This document shows, piece by piece, positions 56,306 through 64,000 of a stretch of 64,000 bases of DNA (its first letter is position 1; each line of letters opens with the position of its first letter). The stretch covers positions 1 through 64,000 of the forward strand of contig CAIULL010000018.1 of assembly GCA_903899985.1 (NCBI GenBank), in the 5' to 3' direction. Below the pieces are notes generated by a model. It worked only from the letters and a program-made list of their open reading frames with translations, ran no database searches and was not told the DNA's origin. The stretch is from an uncultured Schlesneria sp. GTDB taxonomy: Bacteria > Planctomycetota > Planctomycetia > Planctomycetales > Planctomycetaceae. The position numbers and the translations under genes are program-made.

Positions 56306-56911
56306 GTGCCATCACACGATAACGGTCAGCAATCCGGGGGAAGAAATCCCCTTAGCTCAGACGAAATGAAAGCCATCCTGGAGGCCGCCCGGGAAAATGC
56401 TCGGGTGCCAACAGACGATGTCTCTGATGCCGAATTCGAGCCGGGTGACATCCAGCATCTGAGAGGGACTTCCAAGTCAGGATCGAATGTGACCAATCCC
56501 GAGTTACCTCCGTTAAGTTGGCACCAGACCTCGGTCAGTCCCGATCAATTGCTGGAAACAGCCGAGCGACACGTCGCTGAGGCGATCATGGACTTCAGCA
56601 GTCCTCCCCCTGCCCGAGCAACAAACATGACTTCGCCCGGACAACAGGCGGATTCCGGGATGAAACAAGTCCGTTCTCAAGGCTTGACGCTGGAAGATCT
56701 CGGCGAGATGGATCTGGATATCACGATTGAACTCGGTCGATCCGAGATCCTGATCGAAGACGTCCTGAAATTGCGGGAAGGTTCCGTCGTGTCATTAGAC
56801 AAACGAGCCGGCGACCCGGTCGATATCTTCGCAAACGGACGACTGATCGCACGGGGCGAACTGCTGGTCATCGACGGCAAGTTCGGCGTCCGCCTCAGCG
56901 AAGTTCTGTAG
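56306..56911 (+). CDS. fliN: Flagellar motor switch protein FliN
   Basis: 201 aa starting with GTG, which has GGGAG eight bases upstream. The first 120 residues are a low-complexity hydrophilic region with no clear domain; the C-terminal SpoA domain (about 127-201: LEDLGEMDLDITIELGRSEI, LREGSVVSLDKRAGDPVDIF, ANGRLIARGELLVIDGKFGV) is the FliN part of the C ring that sets rotation direction. The N-terminal extension is longer than in E. coli FliN but similar ones occur in other phyla. Last gene of the flagellar block; 376 bases after fliA. Confidence 0.93.
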   Translation: MPSHDNGQQSGGRNPLSSDEMKAILEAARENARVPTDDVSDAEFEPGDIQHLRGTSKSGSNVTNPELPPLSWHQTSVSPDQLLETAERHVAEAIMDFSSPPPARATNMTSPGQQADSGMKQVRSQGLTLEDLGEMDLDITIELGRSEILIEDVLKLREGSVVSLDKRAGDPVDIFANGRLIARGELLVIDGKFGVRLSEVL

Positions 56912-56939
56912 TCCGGTTACTTATGACTCGACTCTCGCA

Positions 56940-57476
56940 TCAACGAGTCTCCTGACGCTGATCCGCTTCATTGCATTTCAAGAATGGCCTTAGTTTTTCG
57001 ATTAACTTCAGCCCGAGACCGCGAACTCGATTCAGGTCTTCCACCGAGCGGAAGGGCCCTTTCTGGCTTCGATCGTCCACGATCCGGCGTGCGAGCTTTT
57101 CACCGATTCCGTCGAGCTGAGCCCATTCCACCCAGGAAGCCCGGTTGATGTCGATCGAGTAAAAATATTCCCTCGGTTGCTGATTGGTGATTTCAATCTC
57201 GGCCTTCCCGGACTCAGAAAGTTTCCAGCGATGGGCAATGAGAAGCACCAGCAACGCGATTAAAAGAACGCCCAGGAACAATTGATCGGCGCGGCGCAGC
57301 CACAGGGTACTTCGATCAGAATTCGCATCGATTGTGCGGCCAATGCTTTCGGCGATGGGGGAGGAATCGTTGGAGAGAATGACCGGCGTTTGCGAATCAA
57401 CGTTGGCTGGCACCGGTCCTTGCGAGTCGTTCGCAGCGGCTTCGGCGTGACCGGAATTGATTCGCCCTGACGACAT
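56940..57476 (-). CDS. ComEA-like helix-hairpin-helix membrane protein
   Basis: 178 aa. One membrane segment (LFLGVLLIALLVLLIAHRW, near 67-85) leaves a C-terminal DNA-binding domain outside: SIDINRASWVEWAQLDGIGE, KLARRIVDDRSQKGPFRS, VEDLNRVRGLGLKLIEKLRP, two helix-hairpin-helix turns as in ComEA of natural transformation. The N-terminal 60 residues are polar and unstructured. Convergent with fliN (28 bases apart). A role in DNA uptake or surface DNA binding is inferred only. Confidence 0.8.
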   Translation of the reverse strand: MSSGRINSGHAEAAANDSQGPVPANVDSQTPVILSNDSSPIAESIGRTIDANSDRSTLWLRRADQLFLGVLLIALLVLLIAHRWKLSESGKAEIEITNQQPREYFYSIDINRASWVEWAQLDGIGEKLARRIVDDRSQKGPFRSVEDLNRVRGLGLKLIEKLRPFLKCNEADQRQETR

Positions 57477-57819
57477 TGGCGGCTTTACGGTGAGGAAAGG
57501 GGCTTATGGGACGGAATGTGACGCGAGCGACTGATCATTATTTGAGAGATTTTTCATGAAATTGATAGCATAAGGCGTGGTCGAAGTGCACTGCTTGACC
57601 GAAGACAGTCAAGCAGTGGCACAGGACTCTTTTACCGTAACGAGAGAATTGCACCTTCTTGAAGCGCGATCTTGCTGGCTCAAGTTCTTCCCTTTCCTTC
57701 ACATCTCGCGTAGAGTGATCTGGTGAATTCGCGACTGTTTCTTTCCGATGGACGGAATGAACGGTGTTTTGTGGGGGTGAGGTTGACGATATCAATCTGA
57801 CGCTCGTGGGAGAAATGTC
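57477..57819. other. Divergent promoter region, one dispersed palindrome
   Basis: 343 bases between the HHH protein gene and the repeat-protein gene. It contains the palindrome at 57589-57618; no gene was seen. Promoters for both neighbours are expected. Confidence 0.4.
57589..57618. repeat. Palindromic repeat, copy B
   Basis: CACTGCTTGACC (57589-57600), loop GAAGAC, AGTCAAGCAGTG (57607-57618): 11 paired bases plus one C-A mismatch next to the loop. Matches copy A at 46654-46683, including flanking GCACA. Two near-identical copies 11 kb apart indicate a dispersed element. Confidence 0.8.
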
Positions 57820-58851
57820 ATGCTGCAACGTGTTTCGATCGTCTTGATCGTGTCATGTTCGTTGCTCGGGACGGCGACAGTTGTCCGAGCAGAACCGAAA
57901 GATCCCAAGATTAAACTTGCGGCACAACGGGGACTCGACTGGCTTGTCGGCGAACAGCATCGCAGCGGCTACTGGGAAGCGAATCAAGGCCAGTACCGCG
58001 TTGCCATGACGGCACTGGCTGCCAACGCGATGCTTTGCGAGGGGTCGACGACGACGCGTGGTCGCCTGGCGAAACCGATTTCGAAGGCAGTCGACTATTT
58101 GATCGAAACCGCGCAGCCCAACGGCTTGATCGGTTACAAGCACGATTACCACTACACCTACGGACATGGCTTTTCGATGCTGTTCCTGTCACAGGTTTAC
58201 GGCGAGGAAGAAAACGCCCAGCGACGCGAGAAGCTGAAGGAAGTCCTGACGAAGGCGGTCCAGTTTTGTGGCGAAGCCCAGACGCCCGATGGTGGTTGGG
58301 GCTATGTCTCAGCCAAGGACGGAAACAATTTTGACGAAGGCTCGACCTGTGTCACTCAAGTCCAGGGGCTGCGTGCTTGCCGAAACGCCGGAATTCCTGT
58401 TCCGAAAGAACTGATTGACAAGGCGATCGATTACATTCGCAAGTGCATGTCGCCCGACGGTGGAATTCAATACAGCCTGAGAAATGCCGGCGGGTCACGT
58501 CCGCCGATCACGGCGGCCGCCATCGCTTGCCTGTTCAATTCGGGTGATTATGAAAACGATACCGCGAAGAAACTCTTGAAGTATTGCGAAAAGAACATTG
58601 AAGGGAACAACGGCCAGGCCCAGATGTTCGGTCACTGGCACTACACTCACTATTATTATTCTCAAGTGCAATATCGACTTGGGGAAGAGAAATGGTCGAA
58701 ATACTTTGCAACGATTTCGAAGCAGATCCTCGCCCAGCAGTCCGCGAATGGATCATGGAAAGAAGGTCATGTCGGAGCGGTTTACGTGACCGCCATCAAT
58801 TCGACCGTTCTGCAGCTCGACAACGGATATTTGCCGATTTATCAGCGATAA
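57820..58851 (+). CDS. Exported terpene-cyclase-fold (squalene/prenyltransferase repeat) protein
   Basis: 343 aa. Signal peptide about 1-25. Repeated QW-type motifs, HRSGYWEANQG, EAQTPDGGWGYVSAKDG, CMSPDGGIQYSLRNAG and QSANGSWKEGH, form the alpha-alpha barrel found in squalene cyclases and prenyltransferases; in planctomycetes such exported proteins are common and need not be cyclases. The Asp-rich cyclase motif (DxDDTA) is absent, so enzyme function is doubtful. GGGAG seven bases before the ATG supports the start. Followed 21 bases later by an Hsp20 gene, so co-transcribed. Confidence 0.85.
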   Translation: MLQRVSIVLIVSCSLLGTATVVRAEPKDPKIKLAAQRGLDWLVGEQHRSGYWEANQGQYRVAMTALAANAMLCEGSTTTRGRLAKPISKAVDYLIETAQPNGLIGYKHDYHYTYGHGFSMLFLSQVYGEEENAQRREKLKEVLTKAVQFCGEAQTPDGGWGYVSAKDGNNFDEGSTCVTQVQGLRACRNAGIPVPKELIDKAIDYIRKCMSPDGGIQYSLRNAGGSRPPITAAAIACLFNSGDYENDTAKKLLKYCEKNIEGNNGQAQMFGHWHYTHYYYSQVQYRLGEEKWSKYFATISKQILAQQSANGSWKEGHVGAVYVTAINSTVLQLDNGYLPIYQR

Positions 58852-58872
58852 GAAGTAGAGAAGAGATTTCCC

Positions 58873-59352
58873 ATGAACGATTCAAGTCCCGATAACAGCA
58901 ACGTTCCACCTGTCGAACGAGTGCGACAGGAAGTTGACCGTTGGCTGGAAGTCGTCCGATCAACCGGCGAGCGAACTCTGGAATCGCTTGGCTTGAGCGG
59001 GGCCAATCGGCAGGCAAATCCGCCGGTTGATATCATTGAGCTTCAGGACGAGATTCTGGTTCAGATCGATCTTCCGGGTCTGTCGGCTGAATCAGTCGAA
59101 TTGAGTCTTGTCGGAAACATGCTGACAGTGACGGGAACCCGACCGGCCCATGATTTTACCAGCGATGCTCGGGTCCATCTTAAAGAACGCAGTGTGGGCA
59201 GTTTTCAACGCTCGATCCCACTTCCGGCGGCGGTCAATAATGATGCAATCCGTGCGGAAACGCGGGACGGTCTGTTGACAGTGACGCTGCGCAAGGCCAC
59301 GCTGACATCCGGCCGTTCAATCCCCGTCTCACGCGGTGGCGGAACTGTCTAG
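58873..59352 (+). CDS. Small heat-shock protein, Hsp20/alpha-crystallin family
   Basis: 159 aa ATP-independent chaperone. The alpha-crystallin domain spans about 53-145: VDIIELQDEILVQIDLPGLS, VELSLVGNMLTVTGTRPA, the RSVGSFQRSIPLPAAVN strand and AETRDGLLTVTLRKA (the conserved Gly-x-Leu). The N-terminal arm carries a Val/Arg-rich helix and the C-terminal tail GRSIPVSRGGGTV holds the I-x-V anchor. Overlaps no neighbour; 21 bases after the repeat-protein gene. Cytoplasmic, stress related. Confidence 0.93.
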   Translation: MNDSSPDNSNVPPVERVRQEVDRWLEVVRSTGERTLESLGLSGANRQANPPVDIIELQDEILVQIDLPGLSAESVELSLVGNMLTVTGTRPAHDFTSDARVHLKERSVGSFQRSIPLPAAVNNDAIRAETRDGLLTVTLRKATLTSGRSIPVSRGGGTV

Positions 59353-59586
59353 ACATCGCTTATAAATCAAACTCCGATTTCAACTCAAAATAAGACTCAC
59401 ATCACAGGCACGAATCTCGATTCAGCAGATTCGCGGCCCGCTTCGTCTTTTGTTTTCAGGTTCGAGTTTTAAATCGATTTTTCGCCGAACTAGAAACGGT
59501 CGAATTGAATGCAACATTTCCAGAAAGCATTCGGAACGACTGTCGCTGATGTCTCAAAGCCCCCAACAGGGTTGGAACGGTAATTC

Positions 59587-60420
59587 ATGGCGATCGTTTT
59601 CCGCTGTGACAATTGCGATACACGCTATCGAGTGGAACTCGTAAAGGCGGGTTGTCGCGCGATCTGTCGTCGTTGCGGCAGCGATATCGTCGTTCCTGAT
59701 CCGATGCCGCGAGACCAGTTCCTGGACATTCCCGCACTCCAAGATCGACGGCAGCCTTCGCTCCGATTGCCGCCCCCCGATCCCGCACGAGTTCGTCTCA
59801 TTTCCGAGCATATCGAAGAACATATTGGACCGATCGATTTCGTCTTTCACGAACGGGTCTCGGAATATGTCCATATTGACGTGCATCGTGTCCCCCCGCA
59901 GAAACATCGTCCCTTTTACACGCTTGTCACAAGCGGGATGTCAGAACAGGCGATGAATGTTCCTGATGGAGCGGAGTCCTTGCGAAGGACAGAATTAATG
60001 ATCTGTCTTCCGCCGAACTGGCGATTGAACATTGAAGACTTTCGCGACGAGCGAAATTACTGGCCAATCCGATTGTTGAAGGTGCTGGCTCGATTACCGC
60101 ACGAGTTCCGGACGTGGCTGGGACTTAGTCATTCCGTACCAAACGGCGAACCGCCGAGACACTACGCACCAAACACGAAATTCTGCTGCTCGGTCATTGT
60201 TCCGCCACTGACGTGCCCTGATCCGTTTCGTACGCTGACAATCAATCACGAACAGATCATCCACTTTTACGCAGTGCTGCCGCTGTACCGCGAGGAAGTG
60301 GACTGTAAACTGCGGGAGGGGATGAGCGTCCTGATCGACCGTCCTGATCGATGCCGAGTCACAGAAATCGTCAACATCTACCGAAAAAACTCCTGCCGAA
60401 CGGGTTGGTTCGGCAGTTGA
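59587..60420 (+). CDS. Zinc-ribbon plus SUFU-domain protein
   Basis: 277 aa. Residues 7-32 hold a treble-type zinc ribbon: RCDNC and then ICRRCGSDIVVPDP (Cys-x2-Cys twice). The rest (about 75-275) matches the suppressor-of-fused domain: PFYTLVTSGMSEQAMNVPDG, RRTELMICLPPNW, YWPIRLLKVLARLPHEFRTW and NTKFCCSVIVPPLTCPDPFR. In animals SUFU regulates Gli factors; bacterial SUFU domains are common, of unclear function, and sometimes immunity-like partners of toxins. No toxin is nearby. ATG 59587 with a weak ribosome site. Cytoplasmic. Confidence 0.8.
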   Translation: MAIVFRCDNCDTRYRVELVKAGCRAICRRCGSDIVVPDPMPRDQFLDIPALQDRRQPSLRLPPPDPARVRLISEHIEEHIGPIDFVFHERVSEYVHIDVHRVPPQKHRPFYTLVTSGMSEQAMNVPDGAESLRRTELMICLPPNWRLNIEDFRDERNYWPIRLLKVLARLPHEFRTWLGLSHSVPNGEPPRHYAPNTKFCCSVIVPPLTCPDPFRTLTINHEQIIHFYAVLPLYREEVDCKLREGMSVLIDRPDRCRVTEIVNIYRKNSCRTGWFGS

Positions 60421-60449
60421 GTTTTTACGGACGTCGCAGAGCGTTCGAA

Positions 60450-61448
60450 CTATTTAACGCGGACCAGCTTCATGATCCGACCGGACACGTTCCAGTCCTG
60501 GACGTACAGGTTTCCGTCCTTGTCCCAGTAGGAACCATGCGTGCCGCTGAAGATCCCTTCAATCCACTGGTCCTGAGGAACGTTGTAATTGACTCTCTTT
60601 GCGGGATCAGGGTTGTGGCCCAGAACGGCGATAATCGTGTTGCTCTTGTCCAGGATAACCAGCCGTCCGTGAAGATCAGGTACGGAAACATAATCTCCCT
60701 GCACTGCGGCTGAGGTGGGCATTCCCAGGCCGGTGACAATTTCTTCGATGAATTCGCCATCCAGACTGTAATGCAGCAGTCGGCCCTTTGGCTGATGGTT
60801 CCGATCACAAATCAGCAGGCGAGGTGGATCATAACGAGTATCCAGCACCATGCCGTGGGCGGTGTTGAACTGCTTGAGATCGTTCCCCTTGGTTCCAAAG
60901 TGCATCAGGTATTTGCCCGTCTTGTCGAACTTGAAGATGTGGTTGCTGGCATATCCGTCAGACAGGAAGATGTCCCCATTGGGTGCAACGGTGATCGCAG
61001 TCGGACTGAATTGTTTCAGATCGAGTCCCGACTCTTTAGGAAACGGAAGCTTTAATGCGACGGCACCGGTTTCGGCGTTGAACTTGATCCCTTCCGCATT
61101 CGCGTTTCGGGCACCGTAAATGTATTCGCCATCTTCTTCGACACGAATTTTCATGTCGTGCAGTCTGGTATAATCGCCCTCAAGGAAACGTCGAATCACC
61201 TTCCCATCGGGTGAAAAGACAAAAACACCCTGGTCCGCACTCGTGTAGATATTTCCCGCTTTGTCGACAACCACGCCGCCGTGGGTTGGGCCGATGACGG
61301 ACTTCCCTTCGGGGCTGAGACCCCAACCGGGAACCGTGTCAAAGGTCATGATCCCGCATCCCATGCGAACGGGTTGCCCCTTTTCAGCAGCAAAAGCCGA
61401 TTGCGAAAGCCCGAACAAAACCGCGGCGCAAACCAGTAATCTCTTCAC
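60450..61448 (-). CDS. Exported NHL-type beta-propeller protein
   Basis: 332 aa starting with GTG 61448, which has GGGAG eight bases upstream (a TTG at 61463 lies too close to it). Signal peptide MKRLLVCAAVLFGLSQSAFA. The mature part is a six-bladed propeller of NHL-like repeats: GGVVVDKAGNIYTSADQGVF, TAITVAPNGDIFLSDGYASN, HGMVLDTRYDPPRLLICDRN and GSYWDKDGNLYVQDWNVSGR. Such proteins bind ligands or act as lyases/lactonases (some peptidyl-amidating lyases share the fold); no metal-site set was confirmed. Its stop is 30 bases from that of the convergent zinc-ribbon/SUFU gene. Confidence 0.85.
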   Translation of the reverse strand: MKRLLVCAAVLFGLSQSAFAAEKGQPVRMGCGIMTFDTVPGWGLSPEGKSVIGPTHGGVVVDKAGNIYTSADQGVFVFSPDGKVIRRFLEGDYTRLHDMKIRVEEDGEYIYGARNANAEGIKFNAETGAVALKLPFPKESGLDLKQFSPTAITVAPNGDIFLSDGYASNHIFKFDKTGKYLMHFGTKGNDLKQFNTAHGMVLDTRYDPPRLLICDRNHQPKGRLLHYSLDGEFIEEIVTGLGMPTSAAVQGDYVSVPDLHGRLVILDKSNTIIAVLGHNPDPAKRVNYNVPQDQWIEGIFSGTHGSYWDKDGNLYVQDWNVSGRIMKLVRVK

Positions 61449-61787
61449 AATCAAAACTCCCAATTTTTAAAAGTGCTTACAACGATGACTGCAGCCACGA
61501 TCAACAGACCATCAAAACGGATTACGCCCGAGTCGCGAAGACGCGGAGAAAAGTACAGATAGCGATGAATGTGGTGACGATCGAAAGCCCGATTCCACGG
61601 GACGATCTGATTCTCTTCGATTACGCATCGCAATTCAATAATGCGTTGGGCTCAATCAACTCCATCGATTGAGTCGAATCAAATGGTTGAAGTCGACTGA
61701 CTTCACGAGTTCAGCGAACGAACGGTTTCGATCGACCAATTCCAGGGATCTGAAGATCGACGCGCTCGCCTCGATATTTGGCACCGC
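61449..61787. other. Intergenic, no gene recognised
   Basis: 339 bases between two minus-strand genes (the NHL protein and the M56-POTRA protein). No convincing frame or terminator was seen. It should hold the promoter of the NHL gene. Confidence 0.4.
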
Positions 61788-64000
61788 CTAGAAATCACGG
61801 GAAATTGAATCCTCAACTTCAATACATGGTGAAATTTGAAAGACGAGGTCGATCAAACCACGTTCTTCGGACCAGCGTACTAAAGGCTCAATGTGTGCGA
61901 GCAGATGCCCTCTTTGGTCGAACACGGACTTCATAGCGTCAACGTCTCGATCAATCACGGCGGCATTATAGAACGCGTTATCAGTCACTTTGAGAATACT
62001 TCGAATTTCCGATTCGGGGACGATTGGATTCCCGATGAACTCAACATTTCGAATCTTATACCGATTCCCTTGGTTAATCAGGTAACGGATGATGGGTGTC
62101 CAACGATCTTTTTGTGTCGTCGATTCGGTTTGAATGTCGACATCAAAATAGCCGAGTCGATGGTAATACCGCTTCAATTGTTCAATGACGGTTTCGGATT
62201 GATGATGATCAGAGTTTGCTAAAAGAAGCGTCACAATTTGCGTTTTTGAAATCAGTTTTTTATTGGCGTTAATAATCGTGGACCCGAACGGAATGCTGAC
62301 TCCATCTTTATTGACGTTAATCATCGCGGGTCCGATCGGAATGTTGAATCCATATTTGACGCCCGAGACGCGAGCCTTGGGCCCCTCGTTGATGGAAAAA
62401 ACCACTTCCCGGTCGTTACGGTCGTTCCCTTTTTCCAGTTCGACCGTGGCAAATGCAAAACCCTTCTCGTGATAGTACTCTTCGACCCGCCTTGCACATT
62501 CACGGTTTGAAGAAACATCGAAGGGACTACCCGGCTTAAGCTGGGTCATCGCATCGAAGACCTTTTGTTTCACCTTCTTCAAGCCTTTGTATTCGACACG
62601 CCGAACGATCGGGCGCTCAAGCACGTGAAAGGCAAGAACGACACCTTCATCCGCTTTTTGAAGAGTTGGCTCAACGGTCGCAAACCAGCGAGTTCTCACA
62701 AGGGCATCGACGTCGTCCTTGATCTGCTTTTGAGTCACTGGTCGACCAGGACGTGTCTTGATGTGTTTGGCAATTTCGGAATTCGGAATTGTTGAATTTC
62801 CCTCGATGATGACGTCAACAAGAGTCTCATCTTCGACCGAGTCAAGCTGGCCGACGGAGACCATATCCCCTGGATTCACCACTGGAGTCTCATCTGGAAT
62901 GACGAGATGTTGAGAGATCGCATTCGAATCAATCACTTTCGGTGTTTCGGATTTTGTGCCCGAACGCGAACTCAACGCGATGGACACCAGGATCAACATG
63001 GCGATGACAGAAACCAATCCGCTGAAACCAGCTCGGGTCAACTGAGGCTTCGTTTCTGCTGATTCATCGGCTAAACGCAGAATCCGTTGCTTGAAATCAG
63101 ATGGGCCAGGTCCAAACGCGGAGATGGAAATCGGTGCGACGACGAGCGGTTGTCGCGGCATGGCACACGCTTCGGCCAGGCCGATCAACGCTCGACAATA
63201 ATCCAGCGGACGCCAGCCAGTCGAAATGACAAGATCATCACAGGCGTGCTCTCGTTCGATGCTGATGCAACGGCTGACGTACCAGACCGCCGGATGAAAG
63301 AAAAGTAGCGCCTCAACGACCCGTTGAGCCATATTCACGAGCAAATCCCAACGTCGAATATGAGCCAGTTCATGGGCCAGCAGGGCTTCCAGTTGTTCAA
63401 CGTCACAGCCAGTCACAAGACAGGGAGGAAGCAAGATCATCGGTCGCAGGACGCCGAACACGACGGGGGCAGCGACCTGTTGGCAGGATGCCACAACCGG
63501 CACCACGCTCATCGCCCACTGTTCGCAAAGTCGTTCGACAAACTGCTGAAGCCGATCATTCACGATTTCGATGGAATCCGCTTTGAATTTCCTCACGACG
63601 GAATATCCGATCCCGACGCGACATAACAAGGCCAAGCTGACCATCAGATATACGGTCATCACGTACGGCGACACACGTTCTATCAATTGGTTATTGACGA
63701 TCGAACCAGTCCAACTGCCGATGGCATCGCGTCCCGAAGAAAGTTCGAATTGCGGGTGAACTGTTGGTTGCTCGCTTCGATCGTGGTTCCGTCGCGGCAA
63801 GGACTGAATTTCATCCGGTGAGAATTGATTCTGAGTGCGTAACGATTCAAGGGAGTTTTTGAATGGCGCAATGCTAATCGAATTCGCCGACGACAAAGCA
63901 ATCAATGTGACCGGAGGACAAATCGCAAGAAATGTCATTGCAATCAGGCCGACCACGTAGCGGATATTCGCGTCTTTCTTTCGAAGCCCCTGATTGACAA
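61788..64000 (-). CDS. M56 (BlaR1/MecR1-type) metallopeptidase fused to POTRA-type domains; N-terminus outside window
   Basis: The frame runs open to the right edge (VNQGLRKKDANIRYVVG precedes the first in-window GTG at 63956), so the N-terminus is missing. Numbering from 63956: membrane segments near 2-22 and 98-118, a zinc site HELAHIRRWD (195-199) and IEREHACDDLV as third ligand, as in BlaR1/MecR1 sensor proteases; a hydrophobic anchor near 305-325; then about 390 residues of periplasmic repeats: VDVIIEGNSTIPNSEI, IVRRVEYKGLKKVKQKVF, ISKTQIVTLLLANSD and RNVEFIGNPIVPESEIRSIL, each with the POTRA pattern and YYHEKGF/YYHRLGY turns. Normal BlaR1 ends in a penicillin-binding sensor instead. No BlaI-like repressor gene is in view. 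Confidence 0.85.
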   Translation of the reverse strand, partial: VNQGLRKKDANIRYVVGLIAMTFLAICPPVTLIALSSANSISIAPFKNSLESLRTQNQFSPDEIQSLPRRNHDRSEQPTVHPQFELSSGRDAIGSWTGSIVNNQLIERVSPYVMTVYLMVSLALLCRVGIGYSVVRKFKADSIEIVNDRLQQFVERLCEQWAMSVVPVVASCQQVAAPVVFGVLRPMILLPPCLVTGCDVEQLEALLAHELAHIRRWDLLVNMAQRVVEALLFFHPAVWYVSRCISIEREHACDDLVISTGWRPLDYCRALIGLAEACAMPRQPLVVAPISISAFGPGPSDFKQRILRLADESAETKPQLTRAGFSGLVSVIAMLILVSIALSSRSGTKSETPKVIDSNAISQHLVIPDETPVVNPGDMVSVGQLDSVEDETLVDVIIEGNSTIPNSEIAKHIKTRPGRPVTQKQIKDDVDALVRTRWFATVEPTLQKADEGVVLAFHVLERPIVRRVEYKGLKKVKQKVFDAMTQLKPGSPFDVSSNRECARRVEEYYHEKGFAFATVELEKGNDRNDREVVFSINEGPKARVSGVKYGFNIPIGPAMINVNKDGVSIPFGSTIINANKKLISKTQIVTLLLANSDHHQSETVIEQLKRYYHRLGYFDVDIQTESTTQKDRWTPIIRYLINQGNRYKIRNVEFIGNPIVPESEIRSILKVTDNAFYNAAVIDRDVDAMKSVFDQRGHLLAHIEPLVRWSEERGLIDLVFQISPCIEVEDSISRDF

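Noticed and set aside
46654-57618. Palindromic repeats as a CRISPR array
   Set aside because: Only two copies 11 kb apart, no spacers of even length and no cas genes.

Overview
The window looks like chromosome from a planctomycete (Planctomycetota, probably class Planctomycetia). The signs are a row of secreted sulfatases, a DUF1559 prepilin-like protein, a DUF1501 protein, a very large ThuA/discoidin/PVC-type cytochrome c fusion, two PEP-CTERM proteins, many small exported proteins of unknown function, long intergenic spaces rich in hairpins, and moderate GC. No plasmid, phage or CRISPR signature was seen. All family assignments come from reading motifs; no database search was run.

Layout. 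0-8.7 kb: mostly minus-strand envelope genes (unknown protein, acyltransferase, exported protein, HtrA-type protease, c-type cytochrome), a small plus-strand exported protein and several repeats or terminators. 8.7-16.7 kb: a plus-strand run (transglutaminase/TPR-like lipoprotein, PmoA/DUF6807 protein, SDR, glutamate-semialdehyde-aminomutase-like aminotransferase) faces a minus-strand operon (Gfo/Idh/MocA oxidoreductase, DUF7691-like protein, Tat-exported amidohydrolase). 16.7-20.3 kb: a decayed stretch with two likely pseudogenes around a PEP-CTERM gene and a sulfotransferase, then tRNA-Arg(TCT). 20.5-25 kb: DUF4375/LRR lipoprotein and an ammonium transporter behind an excellent sigma-54 promoter, followed by a terminator and a hairpin-rich non-coding block. 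25.3-31.7 kb: ThuA/discoidin/cytochrome fusion and a four-ACT-domain aspartokinase. 33-44.3 kb: DUF1559 protein, small lipoprotein, six consecutive sulfatases and an HExxH membrane protein, all on the plus strand. 44.6-46.7 kb: a REP-associated tyrosine transposase (RAYT) unit bounded by inverted copies of a short motif, a second PEP-CTERM gene and a palindromic repeat. 46.8-49.9 kb: DUF1501 protein and RarA. 50.2-56.9 kb: flagellar control block flhA-flhF-flhG-like-fliA-fliN. 56.9-64 kb: ComEA-like protein, terpene-cyclase-fold repeat protein, Hsp20, zinc-ribbon/SUFU protein, NHL beta-propeller protein and, running off the right edge, an M56 metallopeptidase fused to POTRA-type repeats.

How the parts fit. 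The sulfatase array suggests use of sulfated polysaccharides; no formylglycine-generating enzyme is present, so activation must come from elsewhere. The flagellar block contains the export gate, polar placement GTPase/ATPase pair, sigma-28 and a switch protein, consistent with a flagellated swarmer stage. The sigma-54 promoter ties ammonium uptake to nitrogen control. The least explained items are the M56-POTRA fusion, the structured block at 24.9-25.07 kb, the RAYT motif triplet and the altered P-loop of the FlhG-like ATPase.
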